Shown piece after piece: positions 8,831 to 19,114 of a DNA stretch of 64,000 nucleotides (its first letter is position 1; every line of letters starts with the position of its first letter). The position numbers and the translations under genes were made by a program. This stretch comes from CAVZMI01 sp050011775 (GTDB lineage Bacteria > Bacteroidota > Ignavibacteria > UBA10030 > CAVZMI01): NCBI GenBank assembly GCA_050011775.1, contig JBEKIL010000010.1:1-64000 (forward strand), in the 5' to 3' direction. The notes below the pieces were generated by a model. It did not search any database. It worked only from the letters and a program-made list of their open reading frames with translations, and was not told the origin of the DNA.

Positions 8831-9017
8831 TACGAGATCTCCCTTATCGTTTTCGATGACATGACAATCATACAACATTAGACACGTGAGGGTCAAAAAA
8901 GTTAAAATTCTTACCAATAGAATTGGGCATGTAAGGACTAAAAGAAGATACAGAGTAGTGGGCTTCTGAAATGACTAACTTGATCCCAAAAAAGCTCATT
9001 TTGATTAGCTATACCAC

Positions 9018-11846
9018 TCAATTTGTCGTTTTCACCGTTGTACACCTGTCCACTAAATAAACGATCGATTTGTAGCTGATGCCGCTATGGAGTGATAGAC
9101 CGATTTCACACGTTCGACTCGTAGAGTATCCCTCTGCACAGTCTTGAGGAATCTGCCTGTGCAAGTCCGCAAGAGCGCTTTCATTTAGTTCGGGATAGAT
9201 AAAACCACGGTCTCCTGCCCAGCCGCAGCAGCCGATCCCGGTTGGAACGATGACCTTCTCGGCACAGAGTTCCGCTACCTGTCTAAATTTCCCGTTCAAT
9301 CCCATCTCGATGGCACTGCATGGTGTATGAATAACCACCGTCTTGTTGAGCTTATGGAACTCCAACCTCTCAACTAAAAACTCAAGAATAAATTCGATCG
9401 GCTCGAAGAGCTGCAATCTTGGATCAAGTGTTTCTTTCATCCGGAAAAGACATGGACTCATATCAACAAGAATAGGATATGCACCGTCATTCGATGCCTT
9501 CAGCAGAGCGGCTTCGAGTTCCTGTGCCTTCATCATCCCCTGTTCTCTGAATCCCTTGCTGTCAAAGGCCATACCACAGCAGAGTCTTGAAAGTCTATCA
9601 GGAATGACGACCGCATACCCTGCTTTCTGCAATAATGCGACTGTCTTCTTCGTGACCGCTTCGCGGACATCATAGTCGTGCGAAACACCCATCGCGCGAT
9701 TGATGCATGACGGGAAATAGACGACTTTCTCTCTCTCGACCCCCGCCTTGACCTTCACCCTTTTCCCACCCTTCGGTACATACCTGTTCCATTTCGGTAA
9801 TCTATTTGCAGTTATCTTTCGTGTAATCGATGATATTTTTTCCAAAAACGCAGTGCCAAAGATTCCGCGAATGACATAAGTCGTGTTTAAGATTATTCTC
9901 ACAACCCTAACAACAAAACTCATGTGCTTCGCCATGACAGTAGCAACTTTATTTGCAAGTCGTGAGTTATCGTCAAACCTTAATTCCTTAATCAACGATC
10001 CGGTGTCAATCCCGACCGGACAGGCTTGAGAACAAAGCCCGTCTGTCGCACAGGTTTTATCGCCTGAATAGTCAAATTCCCGACGCAGGGCGGCAAGCCG
10101 AGACTTCTCGCTCTTCTGCTGGGTAAGTTGCATCATTTCACGGTAGACGGCGATCCTATGACGCGGCGTCATCGACAAATTCTTCGACGGGCATAGCACT
10201 TCGCAGAATCCGCATTCAATGCATTTATCGATGATTGGATTTGCAGGCATCAGCGGTTTAAGATGCTTGAGATGTGCAGTCGCGTCCATATTGATGATGA
10301 CATCAGGATTGAGAAGATTATCCGGATCGAAAATCATTTTTATTTCACGCATCATCGCATAGGCTTCGCTTCCCCATTCCAGCTCCACGAACGGGGCCAT
10401 ATTTCTTCCGGTGCCGTGTTCGGCTTTGAGCGATCCGTCGTATTTTTCTACAACCAGATGAGTAACTTCGTCGATAAAAAGGGCGTAACGGTTTATCTCA
10501 TCCGGCCGATTGAAATCCTGGCTGAACACAAAGTGAAGGTTTCCTTCGCGGGCATGACCGAAAATGATAGCATCTTTGTAGCCATGTTTTTCAAAAAGAT
10601 TTTGCAACTCGACGACAGCTTCGGCCAGTCTGGGAAGAGGAAACGCTACATCCTCGATAATGCATGTCGTGCCTGTTGCTCGCATTGCACCGACTGAAGG
10701 AAAAAGTCCTTTTCTGATATTCCACAGGCGGTCATACTCCACCTGATTTGTATGGAAAAAGATGGGGAATATTTTCGGGACAGAGACAAGCGCATGGGCG
10801 ATAGCTTTAATTTGCTCTGAGAGTTTTTCCCGTGAAGTTGCTCTTGTTTCAACCAATAAGGCTGTGACCCCGCCGTCGAGATTTTTCAGGAACTCGGGCA
10901 TTCCCGGTTTTTCCTGTATCGACCGTAATGATGCCCGATCCATTAGCTCGACCGCATCCACGGTAAATACCGTAAGGATTTCTACGGCTTTACACGCCGT
11001 TTCAATATCCGGAAAGATTATAAGCGAGCTGGCTTTGTTGGCGAGTTCGGGGATGGTCTCATAGGTAATCTCTGCGATAAAACCAAGTGTTCCTTCGGAA
11101 CCGATCATGAGGTGCTCGATAATATCAATCGGATCTGAATAATCCACGAAGGAATTCAGGCCGTATCCGGTCGTATTCTTCATTGTATATTTTCGTCGGA
11201 TTCGCTCGACCAGCGCCTGGTTCGCGCGGATACGGTAGGAGAGATCGACGATAGAAGAAACCAGTTCACTTTTCGTCACCCAGAATTGTCGTCGACTTTC
11301 AGAGTCGGCTGTATCCAGAACTGTCCCGTCATGAAAAATAATTCTCATGCCCCTGACGGTGCGATAACTATTCTGTGCGGTTCCACAGCACATGCCGCTT
11401 GCATTATTGGCGGCGATTCCGCCAATCATTGCAGAGTCGATGGAGGCTGGGTCGGGACCGATCTTTTTCCCATGCGGCGCAAGAAAAACATTTGCATGTG
11501 CCCCGATAACACCCGGTTGCAGGGAAATAGTCGAGGCATCGTCATTTATCTTGTACTTCGTCCAGGTAGGGGCAAGAACGATAAGCACTGAATCTGAGAT
11601 CGCTTGTCCCGAAAGGCTTGTTCCTGCTGCACGGAAAGTCACAGGGATCTTTAATCTGGAGGTCTCCTGAAGCACGCTGATAACTTCACCCTCATTCTCG
11701 ACCTGAACAACGAGCTGCGGAGTAAGACAGTAAAAACTGGCGTCTGTCCCGAATCCAAGCAAATTCAGCTCATTATGGAGCAGCCTTGTTCTGGGAATGA
11801 AGCCGACCAGACGGTCGTGGAGTTTTCGATATTCGCCAGAGAGCAT
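9018..11846 (-). CDS. FAD-linked oxidoreductase fused to an Fe-S/CCG subunit (D-lactate/2-hydroxyacid dehydrogenase type)
   Basis: A 942-residue fusion. Residues ~35-210 form an FAD_binding_4 domain (VTFRAAGTSLSGQA, GGIAANNASGM), followed by the FAD-oxidase C-terminal domain (FGHAREGNLHFVF, KAEHGTGRNMAPF). Around residue 540 is CIECGFCEVLCP and near 597 CATDGLCSQACP, two 4Fe-4S sites. The C-terminal third has the two CCG boxes (CCGMAFDSKG ~757, CCGWAGDRGF ~872) seen in GlpC/GlcF/HdrB-like subunits. The family oxidises D-lactate or related 2-hydroxyacids and passes electrons to the quinone pool at the inner membrane. SD GAGGT precedes the ATG. It stands alone; the exact substrate is not determinable. 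Confidence 0.9.
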   Translation of the reverse strand: MLSGEYRKLHDRLVGFIPRTRLLHNELNLLGFGTDASFYCLTPQLVVQVENEGEVISVLQETSRLKIPVTFRAAGTSLSGQAISDSVLIVLAPTWTKYKINDDASTISLQPGVIGAHANVFLAPHGKKIGPDPASIDSAMIGGIAANNASGMCCGTAQNSYRTVRGMRIIFHDGTVLDTADSESRRQFWVTKSELVSSIVDLSYRIRANQALVERIRRKYTMKNTTGYGLNSFVDYSDPIDIIEHLMIGSEGTLGFIAEITYETIPELANKASSLIIFPDIETACKAVEILTVFTVDAVELMDRASLRSIQEKPGMPEFLKNLDGGVTALLVETRATSREKLSEQIKAIAHALVSVPKIFPIFFHTNQVEYDRLWNIRKGLFPSVGAMRATGTTCIIEDVAFPLPRLAEAVVELQNLFEKHGYKDAIIFGHAREGNLHFVFSQDFNRPDEINRYALFIDEVTHLVVEKYDGSLKAEHGTGRNMAPFVELEWGSEAYAMMREIKMIFDPDNLLNPDVIINMDATAHLKHLKPLMPANPIIDKCIECGFCEVLCPSKNLSMTPRHRIAVYREMMQLTQQKSEKSRLAALRREFDYSGDKTCATDGLCSQACPVGIDTGSLIKELRFDDNSRLANKVATVMAKHMSFVVRVVRIILNTTYVIRGIFGTAFLEKISSITRKITANRLPKWNRYVPKGGKRVKVKAGVEREKVVYFPSCINRAMGVSHDYDVREAVTKKTVALLQKAGYAVVIPDRLSRLCCGMAFDSKGFREQGMMKAQELEAALLKASNDGAYPILVDMSPCLFRMKETLDPRLQLFEPIEFILEFLVERLEFHKLNKTVVIHTPCSAIEMGLNGKFRQVAELCAEKVIVPTGIGCCGWAGDRGFIYPELNESALADLHRQIPQDCAEGYSTSRTCEIGLSLHSGISYKSIVYLVDRCTTVKTTN

Positions 11847-12108
11847 TAAATGACCTCGTTTTTAGTTCGTTTTGTCTTATACAATATAAGAAAGGCATCA
11901 TATTCTGACAATTGCGTTTATCACAAATTATTAATTCAAATTCTAAAGAAATACCATAATAATTAAAGAAACTCAATAATTATGCCGAAAATAAGGTATA
12001 TGGAAGAGATAAGGGGGTGTCGTTTTCCTGACATTCCCTTTTTTATTATTATCTCTTTTCTGCATTCTTTGATCATCAGCCTAGTGCACCGGGAGGAGCG
12101 CAGGCAAA

Positions 12109-15100
12109 ATGAAATCCTCTGATTATTTCGAACGAATTCCCTGGGCAATCATCGGCATTTTTTCGATGATTGCTGTAGGAATCCTCATCATCGGATATTT
12201 CTACTTTAATTCTCAAAAGACGCGCCTCAAGCAAGAGCAGCAAAATGCTTTGAGCGCAATCGCCGATCTCAAGTCAAGTCAAATTGTCCAGTGGCGTCAT
12301 GAACGTCTTTCCGATGGTAAAATCATCCAGGAGAATCCATTCATCGCGAGTTATGTGGTGACTCTCCTCAAAAAACCGGAGGAGGTAAAACGACAACAAG
12401 CTCTTGTCGCGTGGATGAAATCGATGCAATCTTTGTACGGCTATAGTAATATATTTCTTTGTGACACGAAAGGCACTCTACGGCTCACTGTTACACCGGA
12501 GGGCGATACAGTGTGCTCGATAGCGGGCGGAGAAATTTCGGAGGCTCTTCGTTTTCGAGAAGTGCTGCTTACGGACTTACACAGGAAAGTACCGTCATTG
12601 CACCCTTATATGGAATTAATTGTACCCCTGGTCTCGAATGAGCCACGCAAGAATAGTGCTATTGGAGTCTTTATACTCCAAATTGACATCGATAAGGTCC
12701 TCTTCCCACTAGTTCAATGGTGGCCAACACCAAGCCATTCAGCAGAAACTCTATTACTTCGCCGCGAAGGCGACAGCGTACTTTATCTTAACGAATTGCG
12801 TCATCGAAAAAACACAGCATTGAACCTCCGCCTGCCGGTCACCAATGAAAAACTGACCGCTTCAATGGCAGTACTGGGAATTGAAGGAACGGTGGAAGGC
12901 GTCGACTATCGCGGTGTCCCAGTGCTGGCAGTAATCAGGAAAATCCAGAGTTCCCCATGGTTTATGGTGGCAAAAGTCGATCTGGAAGAGGTCTATGCTC
13001 CACTGCGCGAAAAAGCATGGATAGTTGGAATTGTAGCATTCTTTCTCATTCTTGCTGCTGCTTCAACCATGGGATTGTGGTGGAGACATCAGCGCTTAAA
13101 GTTCTATCGTGAAAAATATGAAACTGAACTCAAGCGCCGGGCACTTATAACACACTTTGAATACCTCATAAAATATGCCAACGACATTATTTTGTTGACG
13201 AATGAAGATTTGATTGTCGTGGAGGCGAACGATCGGGCTCTTCAAGCTTACGGTTATGATTATGATGAAATTATCGGGTTCAGGTTTGTCGATCTGTATT
13301 TGTCCGTTACTTCTATTAGTCCGGAAGAAGAGTTTACTATCATCAATGAGAAGCAAGGTGCCATCTACAGGACTAATCATCGACGGAAGGACGGTTCGAC
13401 GTTCCCTGTTGAATTAAGTGTACGCCCGATCGCGATCGATGGGATGAAATTCTATCAGGTCATCATTCGCGATATCAGCGAGCGCATTCAGGCCGAAGAA
13501 GCTCTTCGAAAGAGTGAAGAGCAATATCGCGGTCTTTTCGAAAATTCATCGATTGGAATCTACCGAACCACTCCGGATGGGGCTATTATTCTAGCGAATC
13601 CCACTCTTATTCGAATATTAGGATATTCAAGTCTGGAGGAACTGTCAAAACGCAACCTTCAGGAAGAAGGATTTGACCCCTCCTCCCCACGCAGCCAGTT
13701 CAAACAGCGCATTGCAGCAGCAGATGAAATCAAAGATCAGGAAACCGTATGGATAAAAAAAGATGGTTCAACGATCTATGTTCTGGAAAGCGCAAAAGCT
13801 TATCGCGGTGTAAATGGAGAAATTCTGTACTACGAAGGTACTGTGGAAGACATCACCGAGAAGAAGAGATTAGAAACAATACTGGAAAAAGAGCGGCAGG
13901 AACTTAAGCTCATTATCGATACTTCTCCAATCATAGTTTTCTATAAGGATAAAGAAGGAAGATTCATACGTGTCAACAAGACGTTTGCCGAATCACAAAA
14001 AATACCTGAAAAAGATTTTGTGGGAAAAACAGTCTTTGACCTTTATTCTCCTAAGATTGCAAAAGACATGACAAACGATGACCGGGAGGTTTTAACCTCA
14101 GGGCGCGCTAAACTTAACATAATAGAACCATATGAATCTGCCGATGGCATCAGATGGGTACAGACGGATAAAATTCCGATTTATGACAAAAATAACAATC
14201 CTGTCGGTCTGATCGGATTTGCACAAGATATCACCGAGCGTAAGACAGCGCAAGAAGCATTACGGGATAGCGAGGAGAAGTTCCGTCTGGCCTTTGAGAA
14301 TGCAAATACAGGTATGTGCCTGGTAGACACAGCCGGCAATTTGAAGCGGGTCAACAACAAGATGTGCGAAATTTTTGGATACAGCAAACAGGAACTCGAA
14401 CACATGAATGTAAATACTATTGCCGTACCCGAAGACGCACGCCTAAGTCCGGAGTTTATCAACAAAGCAATTGCAGGTGAAACGGAAAATGCCGTCTTTG
14501 AAAAACGCTATTATCATAAGGACGGGCATGTGATTTTGGGATTGCTTTCAAGCTCGCTGTTACATGATGCCAATGGAAATCCATCATATTTCATCTCGCA
14601 AGTACAGGACATTACGGAGCAAAAACGCGGAGAAAGAGCTCTTAGGGAAAGCGAAGCGCGATATCGTTCGCTCTTCGAGAACTCTCTCGAAGGAATCGGC
14701 CTATCCAAAGGGAATCGCGTGATTGATGCCAATAAGGCCCTGCTTAATATTTTTGGCTATACAGATTTAGAAGAATTCCTTGAAATACCGCTGGTTGATC
14801 ATGTAGCACCTGAATCACTAAATCTGATAGAGAACAAGCTAAAAAAAGGGCGTGCACTTGAACCGCATGAAAGAAGATTTGAGTATAAAATCATTTGCAA
14901 AGGAGGAGAAAAAAGAGACATTGAGATATCTATTGAACATATAGAAGTGGGAGATGATACGTTTGCTCTGAGTACCTTTCGCGACATTACCGACCGCAAA
15001 CAAGTGGAACAGGCTTTACGGGAAAGCGAGAAGCGGTTTTCATCAATTTACGAGACTGTCGGCGATGTCATTTTCCTGTTGGATGTGGATAAGGATGGAG

Positions 15101-18100
15101 AATTCAGGTTCAATTCCGTCAATCGAGCATTTCTCTCGACCACAGGGCTGCCTGCCGAAGCAGTTGTCGGTAAACTCGTCAGCGATGTCATTCCGGAGCC
15201 ATCCTTTACTCTGATACTGGGCAAATACAGTCAGGCGATCCGGGGAAAAACAATGGTCCGCTGGGAAGAAACAACCAACTATCCAACAGGCAGGCTTACG
15301 GGGGAGGTCAGCATTGTTCCCATTTTCGATAAAGAAGGGAATTGTACTCATCTGGTTGGTGCAGTGCACGACATCACGGAGCGCAAGAAGAACGAGATAA
15401 AAATTCTCAATCTCAATCGCACCTATGCCGTATTAAGCAACGTCAACCAATTGATCGTCCGCGAGCGAGACAGACAAAAGATACTTGATGGTGCATGTAG
15501 AATCGCCGTGGATGACGGTGGTTTTTCTATGGCCTGGATCGGGTCGCTCAAAGAAGATTCGAATATCATCACTCCGACAGCTTCTGCAGGATTGACCGAC
15601 AATTATCTGGAACATCTCAACATCACGCCATCAGATACCCCCGAGGGGAGAGGACAGATCGGAGATGATCTTCGGAACGGCCGTAGCGTCGTTTATAACG
15701 ATATTGAACATGACGAGGGCTCGATTCACTGGCGGGAACGGGCTCTTGAACGCGGTTATAAATCATCGGCTGTATATCCCCTGAGGATATCAAACAAGAC
15801 AGTCGGAACCTTTAGCTTCTATTCAGATGAAGTGCATGCTTTTAATTTTGAGGAGGCACAGCTTCTCGATGAACTTGCAAGGGATATTTCCTTTGCTCTC
15901 GAATCTCTGGAGATAGAAGAACACCGCAAGCGTGCAGAAGAAGCGTTACAGGTGAGCGAAAAGAATTTTCGATTCTTTATCGAAAGTGCACCCGATGCAG
16001 TATTTGTGCAGACGCAACATCGCTTTGCATATCTCAATCCAGCCGCATTAAAATTGTTCGGAGCCGATTCCGTCGACCAGCTGCTCGGACAGCTGGTCAT
16101 TGACCGTATTCATCTGGACTTTAGGGAAAAAATCCGGGAACGGATTCGGTCGGTTAACAAGGAAAAGAAAAGCGTTCCCCTATTACAGCAGAAATATTTG
16201 AAACTCGATGGAACAGTAGTAGATGTCGAGGTCTCCGCGGTGTTGATCATGTATCAGAATCACGATGGCGCACTCGTGTTCGTTCGCGACATCACCGAGC
16301 GAAAACAACAAGAGATATATGACGATAAGATCAGCGACTTAAAACAGACGCTATTCAACAGAAGACCTATTAATGAAAAACTCAAACTTGTGACCGACGG
16401 CCTGGTTGAAATATTTAGTGCCGATTTCGCACGTGTCTGGCTCATCAAAGACGCAGATCTCTGTGATAAAGGCTGTCCGCATGCAGCGGTGAGCGATGGG
16501 CCGCATGTCTGCACAGACCGAATTCGCTGTCTCCATCTTATATCCAGCTCGGGGCGTTATACTCACACTGACGGCGGCCACCGGAGAGTTCCTTTTGGCT
16601 GTTACAAAATCGGGCGTGTCGCATCAGGAGAAGATGCAAAATTTATTACAAACGATGTCGTTCATGACCCCCGGGTCCATGACCGGGAGTGGGCGAAATC
16701 TCTTGGCCTGGTTTCCTTTTCAGGATTTCGACTCATTTCAGCGGAGGGTAAGCCGATCGGAGTCATGGCACTGTTCAGAAAACGGGCTATCGAACAATAT
16801 GAAGAACAATATTTGGAAGATATTGCAAGCACTACTTCTCAAGTGGTCCTTGCAGGAACAGCGGAAGAAGCGCTCATACAGAGCAATGCGTTCAACCAGC
16901 TGCTTCTTCAGACAATGCCGTTCTGTATGGATATCGTCGATGGACAGGGAAATATCCTCTTTATGAACGATACAATGAAAAAACTCGTGGGGACCGAAGC
17001 TATAGGTAAACAGTGCTGGCTCGCCTACAAGGATGATAAACTACAATGCCAGGACTGCCCGCTACGGCACGGGATTGAACATGGTAAACCCGAAATCGTT
17101 GAAACAGGCGGCATTTTTGGAGGGAAGATATTTCAAATCAGCCATATCGGAATGGCCTATCAGGGCAAGGAAGCATTGCTTGAAGTGTTTCAGGACATCA
17201 CCGAACAAAAACGACTTCAATACCAGCTTATACAATCTCAAAAAATCCAGAGCATCGGGACACTCGCAGGAGGAATTGCGCACGACTTCAATAATATCCT
17301 CGGAATCATCATGGGATACGCCTCCCTACTGGAAAGAGGAGGCATGACGAACGAAAAATTTTTATTGAATGTAAATGCCATTAAACAATCGGTGGAACGA
17401 GGAGCATCACTTGTACGGCATATTCTTACGTTTGCGCGTAAAACAGACGTCTCGTTTGAACCAGTGCATATTCCCGATCTTGTACATGATCTTCTCTCGA
17501 TGTTAAGAGAGACCTTTTCAAAAATGATAATGATCAAGGAAATCATTGACGAAGATATTCCGAAAATCAATGCCGACCGGACGCAATTGCACCAGGCGTT
17601 GTTGAATCTCTGCGTCAATGCCCGGGATGCCATGCCGAACGGAGGAGACCTTGTCATCACAGTGAAGAAAGTGGTACGCGAAAAACTCCTCCAACGTTTC
17701 CCCTCTGCAGATCGTGATTATTATGTTATTATCAGCGTCACAGATACCGGCTCGGGAATGGATGAGGAAACCAGAACCCGTATCTTCGATCCGTTCTTCA
17801 CCACAAAAGAAAGGGGTAAGGGAACCGGACTTGGTTTATCTGTGGTCCTCGGTGTTATTCAAACCCATCACGGTTTTGTCGACGTCGAAAGCACTGTAGG
17901 AGTCGGGACAACATTCCATCTGTATATACCGTTCCCGCAGAAATGGAAAAAAATCCAGGAAATCCAAACAAAAGAGGGTGAAAGAATTCCCGGCGGCTCC
18001 GAAACGATTCTTCTTGTTGAAGATGAAATCCTTCTACTGGAATACGTACGATCGTTGCTTGAATCGAATGGCTACAAAGTGCTCCTAGCCAACGATGGAC

Positions 18101-18372
18101 AGCAGGCTATCGAAATATATACGCAATACCAGAAGGACATTGCACTTGTCATAAGCGATATGGGAATGCCGAAACTTGGTGGGGTCGATGAATTCAAGAA
18201 ACTCCGTGAGATCAATCCGGAGGTGAAGATCATCATAGCCTCCGGATTCCTGGAGCCGGGGGTAAAAAACGAATTACTGCAGGCAGGGGTGAAAGGTATC
18301 ACACAGAAACCATACGTACCTAAGGAACTTCTTTCGATGATCCGCGAGATATTGGATGCAAAGCCCGAATAG
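12109..18372 (+). CDS. Multi-PAS/GAF hybrid sensor histidine kinase with receiver domain
   Basis: A 2087-residue membrane sensor. TM1 at ~14-34, a ~270-residue extracytoplasmic sensor, TM2 at ~303-325. Then PAS domains start near 350, 471, 601, 723, 850, 975, 1285 and 1593, and GAF domains near 1098 and 1416. HisKA follows with GTLAGGIAHDFNNILG (phospho-acceptor His1725), then HATPase (N box CVNARDAMPNGG, DTGSGMDEETR, GKGTGLGLSVV) and a C-terminal receiver with acceptor Asp2017 in VISDMGMPK. The second GAF is Cys-rich (DLCDKGCPHA, CTDRIRCLHL, PFGCYKIGR) and the last PAS has CQDCPL, suggesting metal or redox sensing. No response regulator gene is adjacent. GGGAGGAG lies about 10 nt before the ATG. 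Confidence 0.95.
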   Translation: MKSSDYFERIPWAIIGIFSMIAVGILIIGYFYFNSQKTRLKQEQQNALSAIADLKSSQIVQWRHERLSDGKIIQENPFIASYVVTLLKKPEEVKRQQALVAWMKSMQSLYGYSNIFLCDTKGTLRLTVTPEGDTVCSIAGGEISEALRFREVLLTDLHRKVPSLHPYMELIVPLVSNEPRKNSAIGVFILQIDIDKVLFPLVQWWPTPSHSAETLLLRREGDSVLYLNELRHRKNTALNLRLPVTNEKLTASMAVLGIEGTVEGVDYRGVPVLAVIRKIQSSPWFMVAKVDLEEVYAPLREKAWIVGIVAFFLILAAASTMGLWWRHQRLKFYREKYETELKRRALITHFEYLIKYANDIILLTNEDLIVVEANDRALQAYGYDYDEIIGFRFVDLYLSVTSISPEEEFTIINEKQGAIYRTNHRRKDGSTFPVELSVRPIAIDGMKFYQVIIRDISERIQAEEALRKSEEQYRGLFENSSIGIYRTTPDGAIILANPTLIRILGYSSLEELSKRNLQEEGFDPSSPRSQFKQRIAAADEIKDQETVWIKKDGSTIYVLESAKAYRGVNGEILYYEGTVEDITEKKRLETILEKERQELKLIIDTSPIIVFYKDKEGRFIRVNKTFAESQKIPEKDFVGKTVFDLYSPKIAKDMTNDDREVLTSGRAKLNIIEPYESADGIRWVQTDKIPIYDKNNNPVGLIGFAQDITERKTAQEALRDSEEKFRLAFENANTGMCLVDTAGNLKRVNNKMCEIFGYSKQELEHMNVNTIAVPEDARLSPEFINKAIAGETENAVFEKRYYHKDGHVILGLLSSSLLHDANGNPSYFISQVQDITEQKRGERALRESEARYRSLFENSLEGIGLSKGNRVIDANKALLNIFGYTDLEEFLEIPLVDHVAPESLNLIENKLKKGRALEPHERRFEYKIICKGGEKRDIEISIEHIEVGDDTFALSTFRDITDRKQVEQALRESEKRFSSIYETVGDVIFLLDVDKDGEFRFNSVNRAFLSTTGLPAEAVVGKLVSDVIPEPSFTLILGKYSQAIRGKTMVRWEETTNYPTGRLTGEVSIVPIFDKEGNCTHLVGAVHDITERKKNEIKILNLNRTYAVLSNVNQLIVRERDRQKILDGACRIAVDDGGFSMAWIGSLKEDSNIITPTASAGLTDNYLEHLNITPSDTPEGRGQIGDDLRNGRSVVYNDIEHDEGSIHWRERALERGYKSSAVYPLRISNKTVGTFSFYSDEVHAFNFEEAQLLDELARDISFALESLEIEEHRKRAEEALQVSEKNFRFFIESAPDAVFVQTQHRFAYLNPAALKLFGADSVDQLLGQLVIDRIHLDFREKIRERIRSVNKEKKSVPLLQQKYLKLDGTVVDVEVSAVLIMYQNHDGALVFVRDITERKQQEIYDDKISDLKQTLFNRRPINEKLKLVTDGLVEIFSADFARVWLIKDADLCDKGCPHAAVSDGPHVCTDRIRCLHLISSSGRYTHTDGGHRRVPFGCYKIGRVASGEDAKFITNDVVHDPRVHDREWAKSLGLVSFSGFRLISAEGKPIGVMALFRKRAIEQYEEQYLEDIASTTSQVVLAGTAEEALIQSNAFNQLLLQTMPFCMDIVDGQGNILFMNDTMKKLVGTEAIGKQCWLAYKDDKLQCQDCPLRHGIEHGKPEIVETGGIFGGKIFQISHIGMAYQGKEALLEVFQDITEQKRLQYQLIQSQKIQSIGTLAGGIAHDFNNILGIIMGYASLLERGGMTNEKFLLNVNAIKQSVERGASLVRHILTFARKTDVSFEPVHIPDLVHDLLSMLRETFSKMIMIKEIIDEDIPKINADRTQLHQALLNLCVNARDAMPNGGDLVITVKKVVREKLLQRFPSADRDYYVIISVTDTGSGMDEETRTRIFDPFFTTKERGKGTGLGLSVVLGVIQTHHGFVDVESTVGVGTTFHLYIPFPQKWKKIQEIQTKEGERIPGGSETILLVEDEILLLEYVRSLLESNGYKVLLANDGQQAIEIYTQYQKDIALVISDMGMPKLGGVDEFKKLREINPEVKIIIASGFLEPGVKNELLQAGVKGITQKPYVPKELLSMIREILDAKPE

Positions 18373-18411
18373 ATGTTCCAACGGCAGTTCGCGGAAAGAA
18401 TCAGGAAACAC

Positions 18412-18441
18412 GAGAAGCCTCCATGATGTCGGAGGCTTCTC
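18412..18441 (+). terminator. Rho-independent terminator after the sensor kinase
   Basis: An 11-bp perfect stem (GAGAAGCCTCC / GGAGGCTTCTC) with an 8-nt loop, 40 bp after the kinase stop, followed by TTTAT. It may also serve the convergent ACT-domain gene. Confidence 0.75.
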
Positions 18442-18493
18442 TTTATCCAGAAATAGATACCGCTCACCCTCAACTATACTGCTATGTAGAATT

Positions 18494-18901
18494 TCACTTC
18501 GCCCCTAGTGCCTCTGCTGCTTTTTCAATATCGGCAGAATCGATCCAGATGAGCGAGCCATAATTTCCACCGACAGCAACAGCATTCATAGCTTTGATGT
18601 TGATGCCGGCGCCAGCGAGTACCTCAAGGCTCTTCACAAGAACTCCTGTTCGATCCGCTCCCTTCAGAAAGAAACCTGTCCCTTCTTCTGCGAGTATACC
18701 GGAAGATTTCCAGATACTTTTTAATTTATCCGGATTTTTTGCTACAACAAAAAGTTCCGCATTCCCGTCCGGTTTCCCGAAGCCCCAGAGGCATGTCAGT
18801 CCGACTCCCTTTGACTTGAGTTCCTGCATGATACCGAGCAACACTCCAGGTTTATCGCTGAGGCTTGCCTTGAAAAAAGTAACACGTTGAATCTTCGACA
18901 T
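18494..18901 (-). CDS. ACT-domain protein, probably two tandem ACT domains
   Basis: A 135-residue protein. The start at 18901 is fixed by a strong AAGGAGGAG SD; an in-frame extension to 18928 lacks one. The N-terminal half (SLSDKPGVLLGIMQELKSKG) and C-terminal half (DRTGVLVKSLEVLAGAGINI) each show the ACT pattern of beta-alpha-beta-beta-alpha-beta modules that bind amino acids or other small ligands. No catalytic domain is attached, so it is probably a regulator. A 17-bp perfect palindrome lies 38 bp upstream of the start and may be an operator. Confidence 0.8.
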   Translation of the reverse strand: MSKIQRVTFFKASLSDKPGVLLGIMQELKSKGVGLTCLWGFGKPDGNAELFVVAKNPDKLKSIWKSSGILAEEGTGFFLKGADRTGVLVKSLEVLAGAGINIKAMNAVAVGGNYGSLIWIDSADIEKAAEALGAK

Positions 18902-18938
18902 AATACTCCTCCTTTCCGGATTCGTCACAAACGAAGAT

Positions 18939-18955
18939 AATTGTCAGTGACAATT
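18939..18955. promoter_or_regulatory. Perfect palindrome upstream of the ACT-domain gene
   Basis: AATTGTCA-G-TGACAATT, 8-bp arms with a single central base, 38 bp upstream of the ACT gene start and between it and the lacI terminator. The size and symmetry suit a dimeric repressor or activator site; the cognate regulator is unknown. Confidence 0.5.
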
Positions 18956-19010
18956 AATAAATGAAAATTGAAATAGTCAAGAGAGGGAAAATATCTTAAT
19001 AAAAACGCAG

Positions 19011-19037
19011 GAAAAAGCCTCCATTGTGAGGGAGGCC
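19011..19037 (-). terminator. Terminator of the galK-galT-lacI operon
   Basis: Read on the minus strand: GCCTCC, 8-nt loop, GGAGGC, then TTTTT, about 80 bp after the lacI stop. A standard intrinsic terminator. Confidence 0.75.
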
Positions 19038-19114
19038 TGAAATCTATAAGAATCGAGCTAACAGACGTCATTTCACAGATTACCGGGGCGCAAATATCGG
19101 TGTCGTCATGCCCA

